Below are positions 1 to 7,296 of a DNA stretch of 10,891 nt, in pieces. Position 1 is the stretch's first letter. Every line of letters starts with the position of its first letter. The stretch comes from an uncultured Chitinophagaceae bacterium. GTDB taxonomy: Bacteria > Bacteroidota > Bacteroidia > Chitinophagales > Chitinophagaceae. The notes under the pieces were generated by a model that was given only the letters and a program-made list of their open reading frames with translations, was not told the DNA's origin and searched no databases. The stretch is from contig CAMPGG010000097.1 of the NCBI GenBank assembly GCA_946885335.1, positions 1 through 10,891 on the forward strand, in the 5' to 3' direction. The position numbers and the translations under genes were made by a program.

Positions 1-917
1 AACAACAATTCCCAGGCTTTCATATTTTGCTGGCGGGCAGGAACTTTGTCAAGGTCAATGCGCATACCCACGCCACCTTTGGCACTCATTTCTGCAGTGG
101 AACAAATGATACCTGCGGCTCCCATATCCTGCATGCCAACCACTGCCCTGGTCTGTATTACTTCCAGGCAGGCTTCCAATAATTTCTTTTCCTGGAAAGG
201 ATCACCAACCTGCACAGCGGGTAATTCTTCCGCACTTTCCGAGGTAATATCTGCCGATGCAAAGGATGCCCCGCCAATGCCATCTTTACCGGTCGCACTA
301 CCAACGAACATGACCGGGTTACCTTCACCTTCAGCTGTTGCAGAAACCGTTTCACCGGCTTTTACAATACCAACACTCATTGCATTCACCAATGGATTGG
401 TATGATAACATGGGTCAAAATAAACTTCACCACCAACAGTAGGCACACCAAAACAATTACCATAATGACCTATACCATGAACAACACCAGATAAAAGATG
501 TTGGGTTTTATCTTCTTCCAGCTTTCCAAACCGAAGTGAATTCAATGCAGCGATTGGACGGGCACCCATGGTAAAAATATCCCGGTGAATACCGCCAACA
601 CCAGTTGCGGCTCCCTGGAAAGGCTCAATAGCAGAAGGATGATTATGCGATTCTATTTTAAATACCACGCCCAGGTCATCACCAATATCCATCAGGCCCG
701 CATTTTCTTCACCGGCTTTTACCAGCATACGGCCACCTTCCCGCGGTAATGTTTTTAACCATTTAATAGAATTTTTATAACTGCAATGCTCACTCCACAT
801 AGCAGAAAATGCACAGAGCTCTGTAAAGTTGGGCGTACGTCCAAGCTTTTGTTTGATCAATTCAAATTCATCGGCAGTAAGCCTGAGTTGCTTTGCGGTA
901 TCGACGGTGATTTCCAT
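1..917 (-). CDS. purL: Phosphoribosylformylglycinamidine synthase, PurL subunit (N-terminal part, cut by window edge)
   Basis: Encodes the first 305 residues of FGAM synthase, the ATP- and glutamine-dependent fourth step of purine synthesis (FGAR to FGAM) in the cytoplasm. The visible protein has the small-PurL start (an [19 protein letters not shown] segment near residues 13-27). It then has the SEHCSYKNS motif (42-50, containing the conserved His44) and the ATP/substrate segment [20 protein letters not shown] (87-106), followed by [16 protein letters not shown] (108-123). The absence of a long N-terminal extension before SEHCSYK indicates the small type that works with separate PurS and PurQ, rather than the ~1,300-residue fused enzyme. 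The full small form is about 740 residues, so over half lies off the left edge. The start is the ATG at 917-915, with a TAnnTTTG-type -7 element 58 bases upstream. No purS or purQ is visible. Identification is firm. Confidence 0.96.
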   Translation of the reverse strand, partial: MEITVDTAKQLRLTADEFELIKQKLGRTPNFTELCAFSAMWSEHCSYKNSIKWLKTLPREGGRMLVKAGEENAGLMDIGDDLGVVFKIESHNHPSAIEPFQGAATGVGGIHRDIFTMGARPIAALNSLRFGKLEEDKTQHLLSGVVHGIGHYGNCFGVPTVGGEVYFDPCYHTNPLVNAMSVGIVKAGETVSATAEGEGNPVMFVGSATGKDGIGGASFASADITSESAEELPAVQVGDPFQEKKLLEACLEVIQTRAVVGMQDMGAAGIICSTAEMSAKGGVGMRIDLDKVPARQQNMKAWELL

Positions 918-974
918 TTATTAAAGTTGCTTTTGTATTTATTTGAATGATTGAATGTAAAAACAGGTGAGCGG

Positions 975-982
975 CAAAGCTA
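975..982 (-). promoter_or_regulatory. Candidate -7 promoter element of purL
   Basis: On the minus strand this reads TAGCTTTG followed by CC, an exact match to the Bacteroidota primary-sigma -7 consensus TAnnTTTG. It lies 58 bases before the purL ATG. I see no TTG -33 box at 17-23 bases spacing, so the call rests on the -7 element alone. Confidence 0.5.
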
Positions 983-1015
983 CAAAACTGTAAGGCATGT
1001 TTTGGAATAACAACG

Positions 1016-1049
1016 TTGCAAGTTTTTATAAATAATAATTAATACTTTG
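1016..1049 (+). promoter_or_regulatory. Possible promoter overlapping the annotated start of the membrane protein gene
   Basis: TTG at 1016-1018 and ATACTTTGC ending at 1050 resemble a Bacteroidota -33/-7 pair with a 23-base spacer. The TA is shifted by one base relative to TAnnTTTG. If it is real, transcription would begin around 1056, and the TTG at 1047 could not be the start codon. The in-frame TTG at 1068 would then be the likely start. Weak, but relevant to the choice of start. Confidence 0.3.
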
Positions 1050-2339
1050 CACAAAAAAATTAACTGCTTGGATTACCTGCTTTTTGTTGGATACCTGATT
1101 TTATTTGCCTGGCTTGTTACAAAATTGAATTTTTATAAAAATTCGCAGTTAAATAATTCCCAACTCATTATTATTTTTTTATTGAAAGTGATGGCAGGCA
1201 TTTTCTATGGCTGGGTGGGTGTGTATTATGGCAACATGGCTAAAATGGTTGATACCTGGTCCTACCATTATTTAAGTTTGCAGGAGTTTGAACTTTTAAA
1301 AGATAATCCTAAAGAATATTTCACCAATTTAATTTACTATCCCTATGCGGAAGGCTATTTAAAATTCTTCAGCACGGAGAATTCTTATTGGAATGATCTT
1401 AAAGTAAACTTCTTCATCAAGATCTTATCCATTTTCAACATTTTTAGCCTTGGTAATTACTATATAAACGTCATTTTTTATTCATTTGTAACAATGGTTG
1501 GGCCCATTGCCATGTACAGGGTGATGATTGATGTATATCCTGCTAAAAAATTGCAGGTGATCCTGGCCACTTTTATGGTTCCTTCTTTTTTATATTGGAC
1601 CAGCGGGCTTCATAAAGAAGGTTTATTGTTCCTTGGTTTGGCGCTGATAACTTATTGCCTGTATTTTGGATTCAAACAAAATCATTGGCCATTTAAAAGG
1701 ATATTGGTTTTGATTTTATCGTTGATCCTTGTGCTTGCGTTACGCAATTTCCTGGTAATACTTTTACTCCCGGCTGTTTTTTCATGGTTTTTGGCGACCA
1801 GGTGGCCCAAAAAAGGATTGGTTGTTTTCGTAGTATCCTATCTTATATATGGAATTCTCTTTTTTACAACCCGGTATGTAGATGAACGGTTTGATTTTCC
1901 GGCTGTAGTCGTATCCAAACAAGAAGCATTTATAGCCCATTCCGGTGGTTCAGAAGTAGATGTAAGGGTTTTGGAACCAACTTTGGAAAGTTTTATAATA
2001 AATGCGCCTCAAGCTATCAGCCTTTCCAGCTTACGCCCTTACCCTTCGGATGTACGGCATATTCTATCCCTGGCTGCAGCAGTTGAGATCTTCCTGCTGC
2101 TTTTATTATTTGTAATCTTTCTTTTAACTAATACAGGCGGCGCCCATTCTAAAAACTTTATTTATTTCTGTGTCTTTTTTGCTTTTTCTCTTTTATTCAC
2201 AATTGGTTATACCGTAAATTTTATAGGCGCAATTGTAAGGTACAGGAGCCTGGCTTTCCCTTTTCTGATCATTCCTATGATCTGCCAGATAAACTGGAAA
2301 AAACTTCTTTCTCTCCTTACCATAAGTGAAAAAAAATAA
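1047..2339 (+). CDS. Polytopic inner-membrane protein, polysaccharide polymerase/GT-C-like, function unknown
   Basis: A 430-residue hydrophobic protein with about 9-11 predicted membrane segments. These include residues about 8-27, 40-60, 120-155, 165-182, 191-210, 218-252 and 257-277, then three or so after residue 345. A soluble loop of some 65 residues (about 278-345) lies between them. Two conserved-looking patches stand out: YWTSGLHKEG (183-192), at the end of a membrane helix, and RYRSLAFP (398-405), in the last helix. This layout, with one large extracytoplasmic loop and charged motifs at helix ends, is typical of Wzy/EpsG-like polymerases and GT-C glycosyltransferases, but I cannot assign a specific reaction. 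There is no ATG before residue 49, so the start is TTG at 1047 or, as an alternative, TTG at 1068. An in-frame TAA at 1029 closes the frame upstream. No glycan genes flank it; it is divergent from purL and ends in tandem TAA codons. Confidence 0.8.
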   Translation: MHKKINCLDYLLFVGYLILFAWLVTKLNFYKNSQLNNSQLIIIFLLKVMAGIFYGWVGVYYGNMAKMVDTWSYHYLSLQEFELLKDNPKEYFTNLIYYPYAEGYLKFFSTENSYWNDLKVNFFIKILSIFNIFSLGNYYINVIFYSFVTMVGPIAMYRVMIDVYPAKKLQVILATFMVPSFLYWTSGLHKEGLLFLGLALITYCLYFGFKQNHWPFKRILVLILSLILVLALRNFLVILLLPAVFSWFLATRWPKKGLVVFVVSYLIYGILFFTTRYVDERFDFPAVVVSKQEAFIAHSGGSEVDVRVLEPTLESFIINAPQAISLSSLRPYPSDVRHILSLAAAVEIFLLLLLFVIFLLTNTGGAHSKNFIYFCVFFAFSLLFTIGYTVNFIGAIVRYRSLAFPFLIIPMICQINWKKLLSLLTISEKK

Positions 2340-2386
2340 TAATATTTATTTTTAAAAGTAAATCGTCCTATTTTTTATAGATGAGC

Positions 2387-2411
2387 TGGAAAATTTTGTA
2401 ACAATTTTCCA
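2387..2411. promoter_or_regulatory. Perfect 9-base inverted repeat upstream of the glutamine synthetase gene
   Basis: TGGAAAATT (2387-2395) and AATTTTCCA (2403-2411) are perfect complements separated by 7 bases. No T-tract follows on the plus strand, so it does not look like an intrinsic terminator for the upstream gene. It lies about 40 bases upstream of a possible -33 box and 89 bases before the glutamine synthetase ATG, where an operator or activator site would fit. Function is inferred only. Confidence 0.4.
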
Positions 2412-2449
2412 CATTTTGACCAATTATTAGCAGGTATTCAAAAAAAATA

Positions 2450-2480
2450 TTGTTTTTTATTCCGGAATAGACTTTTTTTG
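2450..2480 (+). promoter_or_regulatory. Possible promoter of the glutamine synthetase gene
   Basis: TTG (2450-2452), a 20-base spacer and TTTTTTTG (2473-2480) match the TTG/TAnnTTTG arrangement except for one base. The T-rich background makes chance matches easy. It would leave a leader of roughly 12 bases before the ATG at 2500. Confidence 0.3.
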
Positions 2481-2499
2481 TGACAAATAAATAAAAATT

Positions 2500-4689
2500 A
2501 TGTCTTTAAGGTTTGATGCAATAAACAATCTCAACAATGGACAAGAAGTCAACGTTGCAGGTTCTAAAAAAATCACGGCTATTTTTGGTGAAAATGTATT
2601 TACACACCAGGTTGCCAGGGATTTTTTAAGCAGTGAAGCTTTTAAAAGCCTCATGAATTCTATAAAAGCCGGTCAGAAAATTGACCGCACCATGGGCAGC
2701 CAGATTGCCATGGGTATCCGCAGTTGGGCCGAGTCTAAAAATGTAACGCACTTTACACACTGGTTTCAACCTCTAACCGGGACCACAGCTGAAAAACACG
2801 ATTCTTTTTTTACGTTAAAAAGTGATGGTTCAGCTATTGAGACTTTTGATGCTGATGCATTGATCCAACAAGAGCCTGATGCTTCCTCTTTCCCCAGCGG
2901 TGGCTTAAGAGCAACCTTTGAAGCAAGAGGTTATACTGCCTGGGATCCCTCATCACCCCCTTTTATAATAGAAATGTCTGGTGGTAAGACGCTCTGTATA
3001 CCTACCATATTTGTTTCATACACCGGCCATTCACTTGATTACAAAGCGCCATTATTAAAAGCATTGGAAAGCCTGGATAAAGCGGCAGTTGATGTTTGTA
3101 ATTATTTTGATAAGAATGTTTCTAAAGTAACAGCCACCCTGGGATGGGAGCAGGAATACTTTGTCATTGATGAAGCATTGCACAATGCCCGTCCCGACCT
3201 GATCCTTTGCGGTCGCACATTATATGGTCATAGTTCTGCCAAAGGCCAGCAATTAGAAGATCATTATTTTGGTGCCATTCCGGAAAGAGTCTATGCTTTT
3301 ATGCGTGACTATGAAGAAGAAGCTTATAAATTAGGCATCCCACTAAGAACAAGGCATAACGAGGTAGCACCATCGCAGTTTGAATGTGCGCCTATTTTTG
3401 AAGAATGTAATTTGGCTGTTGATCATAATACCTTATTGATGGACGTTATGAGCCGGGTAGCCAGCCGTCACAAATTAAAGGTGTTATTGCATGAAAAACC
3501 TTTTGCCCAGGTAAATGGAAGCGGCAAACATAATAACTGGAGCATGCAGACAGATACAGGTGTTAACCTGTTGGCTCCAGGCAGAACGCCTAAGACCAAC
3601 CTGATGTTCCTTACATTTTTTGTTAACGCCATCAAAGCGGTAAATGATTATTCCGACATCATGAGGGCATCCATTGCATCAGCTCAAAACGATCACAGGC
3701 TGGGTGCCAATGAAGCACCACCTGCCATCATTTCTGTATTCATTGGCCGTTATTTAAATAAAGTTTTACAGGATGTAAAAGAAAGAGTGGGTGATAATTT
3801 TGACGAACAGGATGAAAGCCTTTTAAAGATCGATATTCATAAAAGCATTCCTGAATTATTAATGGATAATACGGATCGCAACCGTACAAGTCCTTTTGCA
3901 TTCACAGGTAATAAGTTTGAGTTCCGGGCTGTGGGTTCTTCGGCCAACTGTGCTAATGCAATGACCACCATGAATACGATCATGGCTGACACATTAAGAA
4001 AGTTTAAAAATGAAGTGGATGCCCATGTTGAAAAAGGTGAGAAAAAAGAGATCGCCATTTTACATGTGATCCGTGAATACATTGTTGCCAGTGAAAGAAT
4101 TCTTTTTGAAGGTGATGGTTACAGTGAAGAATGGGCACAGGAAGCAGAAAAACGCGGATTGGAAAATATAAAAACCACTCCTACTGCTTTAGATGCGATG
4201 GTTACTGAAAAAGCAAAAAAACTTTTTGGTGAGAATAATGTGTACACACACGAGGAACTGGAAGCAAGACATGAAATTGAATTGGAAAAATATATCAAGA
4301 AAGTACAGATCGAAAGTCGGTTGATGGGTGAAATAGCAACCAGCCAGATTTTGCCTCCGTCCATTCGTTACCAGAATTTACTGGCAAAGAATATCATTAG
4401 TTTGAAAAACCTGGGCATTGAAGAAAGTGCTTATGCAAACCAGCAACAGATCCTTCAAAAAATTTCAAAGCATATCAACAGCCTGAGCGACCTGGTGGAG
4501 CAGATGATAGAAGCACGTAAAAAATGCAATGTGATTGAAAATACCCGTGAAAAAGCTATTTCATACGGTAAAGAAGTAAAAGATGAATTTTTTGATAAAG
4601 TTCGATACCATGCAGACAAGCTTGAATTATTAGTGGATGACCGGGAGTGGTATTTGCCTAAATACAGGGAAATGCTTTTCCTTCGTTAA
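2500..4689 (+). CDS. glnN: Glutamine synthetase, type III
   Basis: Makes glutamine from glutamate, ammonia and ATP in the cytoplasm. At 729 residues it has the length of the GSIII family (about 700-730) rather than GSI (about 470). Catalytic motifs are visible in order: GWEQEYFVID (215-224), with metal/substrate glutamates; RHNEVAPSQFE (285-295), typical of GSIII; NGSGKHNNWS (339-348), the ATP/glutamate-binding loop; NDHRLGANEAPP (397-408); NRT around Arg462; and FEFRAVGSSAN (473-483). The last roughly 170 residues are helical and rich in Glu and Lys, the GSIII-specific C-terminal region. GSIII enzymes characterised in Bacteroides form dodecamers. The start ATG at 2500 follows an A-rich leader, and MSLRFDAINN is a typical GSIII beginning. 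It is a single-gene unit: terminator directly after the stop, no glnB/amtB alongside. Regulation by nitrogen is likely for the family but not shown here. Confidence 0.97.
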   Translation: MSLRFDAINNLNNGQEVNVAGSKKITAIFGENVFTHQVARDFLSSEAFKSLMNSIKAGQKIDRTMGSQIAMGIRSWAESKNVTHFTHWFQPLTGTTAEKHDSFFTLKSDGSAIETFDADALIQQEPDASSFPSGGLRATFEARGYTAWDPSSPPFIIEMSGGKTLCIPTIFVSYTGHSLDYKAPLLKALESLDKAAVDVCNYFDKNVSKVTATLGWEQEYFVIDEALHNARPDLILCGRTLYGHSSAKGQQLEDHYFGAIPERVYAFMRDYEEEAYKLGIPLRTRHNEVAPSQFECAPIFEECNLAVDHNTLLMDVMSRVASRHKLKVLLHEKPFAQVNGSGKHNNWSMQTDTGVNLLAPGRTPKTNLMFLTFFVNAIKAVNDYSDIMRASIASAQNDHRLGANEAPPAIISVFIGRYLNKVLQDVKERVGDNFDEQDESLLKIDIHKSIPELLMDNTDRNRTSPFAFTGNKFEFRAVGSSANCANAMTTMNTIMADTLRKFKNEVDAHVEKGEKKEIAILHVIREYIVASERILFEGDGYSEEWAQEAEKRGLENIKTTPTALDAMVTEKAKKLFGENNVYTHEELEARHEIELEKYIKKVQIESRLMGEIATSQILPPSIRYQNLLAKNIISLKNLGIEESAYANQQQILQKISKHINSLSDLVEQMIEARKKCNVIENTREKAISYGKEVKDEFFDKVRYHADKLELLVDDREWYLPKYREMLFLR

Positions 4690-4701
4690 AAACAGAACGT
4701 T

Positions 4702-4730
4702 AAAACCCCGGTATTTCACCGGGGTTTTTC
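4702..4730 (+). terminator. Rho-independent terminator of glnN
   Basis: A perfect 11-base stem, AAAACCCCGGT (4702-4712) with ACCGGGGTTTT (4718-4728), has a 5-base loop and runs into a T-tract. It starts 12 bases after the glnN stop codon. Confidence 0.92.
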
Positions 4731-4885
4731 ATTTTAGTTAACAGCCAATCTTCTTTCTGGCATTATTATTACACATTATTAACAGATCGTTTTTTATTCC
4801 CGTTAAACGAAGTAACAATGACAGTATCTAATTAATTCGGAATCCCGGTAAACATCCCCGGAACCTTAAAACTAAAATTGTAAAA

Positions 4886-5371
4886 ATGAAACAGCTATTC
4901 TCCTTACTTGCCTTATTTGCGCTTACTGTTACCAGTTATGCCCAATCGAACGAAGAGAAGATTGAAAGATCAAGAGATATTATCCTGGGTAAAGACCAGC
5001 GAACAGAAACAGATCGCAGTCGTGATGTGGTTCTTGGCCGTCGTTCTGATGACCGGGGTATTTATGAAAGTCGTTCTTCTTCAGAAATCAACAGGGAATA
5101 CGATAGAAAAATTCGCCAGGTTCGTAATAACCCTGACCTGACCAGGGCGGAAAAAGAAAGGATCATCAAAAGAATGGAACAGGAAAGAAGAGATCGTCTT
5201 CGTAAAATAAATTCACGAGACAGAGACCGCGACTACGACCGTGACCGTGATAGGGACCGTGATGACCGGTATGGCAAAAACAAAAAAGTAAAGAGAAACA
5301 ATGGTAAGCACCTGGGCTGGGAAAAAGGCAAGGGCAACCAGAGAAAGAATAAAAACGGCCGTAGGCACTAA
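4886..5371 (+). CDS. Small secreted Arg/Asp-rich protein of unknown function
   Basis: A 161-residue protein with a clear signal peptide. It starts MKQLFSLLALFALTVTSYA, with probable cleavage between Ala19 and Gln20, so it is exported. The mature part is highly charged. Two copies of an RSRD-[IV]-[IV]-LG-[KR] motif (28-36 and 44-52) are spaced 16 residues apart. Residues about 67-108 form a probable long helix rich in Glu, Arg and Lys. Residues 110-128 are almost entirely Arg-Asp dipeptides. The tail is basic, with HLGWEKGKGN (142-151) and a run of Lys, Asn and Arg. I recall similar HxGWxKGKG-like tails in small Bacteroidota periplasmic proteins, but no function is known to me. Cation or nucleic-acid/envelope binding would be speculation. 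The 155 bases before it hold no gene and no obvious TAnnTTTG box. It ends in TAATAA and shares a terminator hairpin with the convergent dipeptidase gene. Confidence 0.85.
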   Translation: MKQLFSLLALFALTVTSYAQSNEEKIERSRDIILGKDQRTETDRSRDVVLGRRSDDRGIYESRSSSEINREYDRKIRQVRNNPDLTRAEKERIIKRMEQERRDRLRKINSRDRDRDYDRDRDRDRDDRYGKNKKVKRNNGKHLGWEKGKGNQRKNKNGRRH

Positions 5372-5390
5372 TAAAAAAATATGTTTTATT

Positions 5391-5417
5391 AAAGGCTTCT
5401 TTTGGGAGCCTTTTTTT
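5391..5417 (+). terminator. Terminator hairpin between convergent genes
   Basis: AAAGGCTTC (5391-5399) pairs with GGAGCCTTT (5405-5413), including one G-T pair, around a 5-base loop. Seven T's (5411-5417) follow on the plus strand. It lies 20 bases after the Arg/Asp-rich gene and abuts the stop codon of the minus-strand dipeptidase gene. The minus-strand side has only a weak T-tract, so it is a better terminator for the plus-strand gene. Confidence 0.85.
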
Positions 5418-6594
5418 ATTTTCTGTTTGCTTTCAAAACACGCAAAACATTTTTACCCAATATTTTTTTAATGTCGGATGTAGAGTACCCCCGTTTAACC
5501 AGCTCTTGCGTAATGACCGGGTAGTCCGTTGCATCATCAAATCCAACCGGCAAACTATCTACGCCATCCAGGTCAGCACCAATACCAACATAGTCTACAC
5601 CTGCCAGTTTCACGATGTAATCAATATGATCAACAATACGTGTATAAGATGGACGGTAACGCTCAAGCATAGCCGCAACATATTCTTCCCAATACTTTAC
5701 TTTATCCTTCCTGTCCGTATGCAATGCCTGGATAGAATCCTTTTTGGTTTTACCTTCCGGTCCCATTAATTTTTCATATTCAGTATTAAATGCTTCGCTT
5801 AAGAAAGCCGAATAAAAATTTATACAAATAACACCACCGTTTTTTGCAATGGCTTTTATCTGGTCATCTTTTACATTACGAAAATGAGGAGCTAATGCAT
5901 ACACAGAACTGTGCGTAAGAATTACCGGTTTGGTAGTAATCGCCAGTACATCATAAAATGTTTTTTCTCCAACATGCGAAAGATCTATCATGATGCCACG
6001 CTCATTCATTCTTTTAATTATCTGGCGACCAAAATCAGTAAGACCTTTTTGTTTTAAAGAAGCTGAACGCTGTGTTTCATCCCTTGCACTGGATGCCCAA
6101 CTGGTACTGTTATTATGGGTCAGGGTTAGATAACTCATTCCGCGCTGGTGAAGTATTTCCAGTTTCTCCAAATCATCTTCAATCATATGCCCGCCTTCAA
6201 CACCAATTAAACTGGCTAATTTGTTTTGTCTTAAAATATTCTTTACCTGGCTATAACTGGTTGCCAGTGAGATCTTTTCTACGTTTCGCAAGGTGATGAA
6301 TTCAAGCGAATCAATTTGTTCCATGGCATCCCGAAAAAAACCTTCTTTATTCCTCGCCGTTTCACCTGTCCATACAGAAAAAAATTGAACATCAACTCCA
6401 CCTTCTTTTAACCGAGAAAGATCTGAATGGCCTTCCGTAAGCCTGTTACTTACATCCCTTCCTTCAAGTGTTTGAGAAGTTAAGAGATCATTATGCGTAT
6501 CTACCAAAGTTGACCTTTGATGAATTTTATTAAATGAAGGAGAACACGAATAACCAAAACTTACTACAATAATAACAAACAGGAACAACCTCAT
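5416..6594 (-). CDS. Membrane dipeptidase family (peptidase M19) exported protein
   Basis: A 392-residue zinc dipeptidase-like enzyme of the renal dipeptidase (M19) family, expected to cleave dipeptides, sometimes with D-amino acids at the C-terminal side. The metal and substrate residues are all present: DTHND (His34, Asp36), VEGGH (Glu133), DLSH (His207), THSS (His228), Arg239 and GADLDG (Asp341). His207-His228 and His228-Arg239 are 21 and 11 residues apart, the same spacing as in human DPEP1 (His198, His219, Arg230). An extra segment of about 40 residues between Arg239 and Asp341 is common in bacterial members. The N-terminus is a hydrophobic signal with Cys17 in FGYSC. The lipobox is poor by strict rules, so it may be a lipoprotein or a secreted protein. 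It probably acts in the periplasm on peptidoglycan- or diet-derived dipeptides (inference). It is a single gene, divergent from a lipoprotein gene. The start is the ATG at 6594. Confidence 0.93.
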   Translation of the reverse strand: MRLFLFVIIVVSFGYSCSPSFNKIHQRSTLVDTHNDLLTSQTLEGRDVSNRLTEGHSDLSRLKEGGVDVQFFSVWTGETARNKEGFFRDAMEQIDSLEFITLRNVEKISLATSYSQVKNILRQNKLASLIGVEGGHMIEDDLEKLEILHQRGMSYLTLTHNNSTSWASSARDETQRSASLKQKGLTDFGRQIIKRMNERGIMIDLSHVGEKTFYDVLAITTKPVILTHSSVYALAPHFRNVKDDQIKAIAKNGGVICINFYSAFLSEAFNTEYEKLMGPEGKTKKDSIQALHTDRKDKVKYWEEYVAAMLERYRPSYTRIVDHIDYIVKLAGVDYVGIGADLDGVDSLPVGFDDATDYPVITQELVKRGYSTSDIKKILGKNVLRVLKANRK

Positions 6595-6618
6595 GGCTTA
6601 TCTTTAAAATTAAAAATA

Positions 6619-6646
6619 CAATATATCCAGCTGAATAATAATACAA
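6619..6646 (-). promoter_or_regulatory. Possible promoter of the dipeptidase gene
   Basis: On the minus strand, TTG (6646-6644), an 18-base spacer and TATATTG (6625-6619) lie 24 bases before the ATG. The -7 element is one T short of TAnnTTTG, so this is a tentative call. Confidence 0.25.
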
Positions 6647-6689
6647 CCATGCTGGTATAAAATTTTTAATACTTAAATAAAAAGAATTT

Positions 6690-7190
6690 ATGCAGAAATT
6701 ACCGTTGTTCATTCTCATCATCTTTTTATTCAGTTGTAATGAATCAAATAACAACGAAACTGAAAAAATTTTTGATACAGACACAACATTAACGGACAGT
6801 GCCGAAGTAAAAAAAAATGTTGACCTGAGTGGATGTTATATGCGTGTTACGGGCAGAGATACTTTATTGCTTCGCATAAATCAAAATGGGGATGATATTA
6901 CCGGAACACTTGAATTTGATAATTACCAAAAAGACAGCAGCAGCGGATCGTTAAAAGGGAAAAAATCAGAAGATGGTCTTATACATGTTTACTATGATTT
7001 TTTTGCAGAAGGCATGCGCTCAGTAAGAGAAATGTATTTTAAGCCAGGAAATAAAAAGATGACAATGGCTACTGGCGATATGGATTATTCAGGCGATACC
7101 GCTTATTTTAAAAATGCGCCGCAATTATTTTACAGCCAGTCCGATGCACTTACCCTTGTAGATTGCGAAATACTGGACAACCGAAAATAA
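6690..7190 (+). CDS. Small lipoprotein of unknown function
   Basis: A 166-residue protein with a lipoprotein signal peptide: a hydrophobic stretch to LFSC, with Cys16 as the lipidated residue. An Asn/Glu/Thr/Asp-rich linker (17-44) follows, and then a compact domain (about 45-165). The domain begins SGCYMRVTGRDTLLLRI, continues NGDDITGTLEFDNYQKDSSS with a GSLKGKK stretch, and ends with an aromatic EG-x-RSVREMYFK segment. This alternating beta-rich pattern (Gly-Cys-Tyr start, I-T-G-x-L, then polar turns with repeated Gly) recurs in uncharacterised Bacteroidota lipoproteins as I remember them. I cannot name a function or a ligand. After Cys16 the mature protein has only Cys49 and Cys158, which could form a disulfide in the periplasm. 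The start ATG follows an A-rich leader. It is divergent from the dipeptidase gene and convergent with accC. Confidence 0.85.
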   Translation: MQKLPLFILIIFLFSCNESNNNETEKIFDTDTTLTDSAEVKKNVDLSGCYMRVTGRDTLLLRINQNGDDITGTLEFDNYQKDSSSGSLKGKKSEDGLIHVYYDFFAEGMRSVREMYFKPGNKKMTMATGDMDYSGDTAYFKNAPQLFYSQSDALTLVDCEILDNRK

Positions 7191-7264
7191 TTCAAAAGTT
7201 AAAAGTAAAAATTCAAAAACAGGGATCAATAAGTTTTATAGATTTCATTCCTTTCTCCTGGTAT

Positions 7265-7296
7265 TTTCAAATTTTCAAATTACCACATTCTCAAAT
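7265..7296. repeat. Four-unit imperfect 8-base tandem array at the accC end
   Basis: Four consecutive 8-base units read TTTCAAAT, TTTCAAAT, TACCACAT, TCTCAAAT on the plus strand. The array ends on the accC stop codon (7296-7298, minus). It lies in the gap between two convergent genes that has no ordinary GC-rich terminator hairpin. Confidence 0.6.

Noticed and set aside
46..405. Plus-strand open frame opposite purL
   Set aside because: It lies wholly antisense to the well-supported purL frame, has no recognisable domain, and its Pro/Ser/Thr-rich product is a shadow of purL codons.
942..959. Short direct repeat TTGAATGA/TTGAATGT in the purL leader
   Set aside because: Two near-copies of 8 bases in AT-rich leader sequence are expected by chance, with no supporting context.
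4731..4885. Search for a small gene, riboswitch or tandem operator in the gap before the Arg/Asp-rich gene
   Set aside because: It holds only short AT-rich and CCCGG-containing stretches. The two GTTAACAG/ATTAACAG copies and the CCCGGTAAAC/CCCCGG pair do not form a convincing structure.
4908..5141. Second plus-strand frame inside the Arg/Asp-rich gene
   Set aside because: The +1 frame overlaps a protein with a clear signal peptide; the alternative product has no signal peptide or domain.
5348..5358. A further copy of the AATAAAAACGG core seen upstream of accBC
   Set aside because: It lies inside the coding sequence for the Lys/Asn-rich tail of the secreted protein, so it is best explained by codon content. 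It is noted as a caution on the repeat finding.
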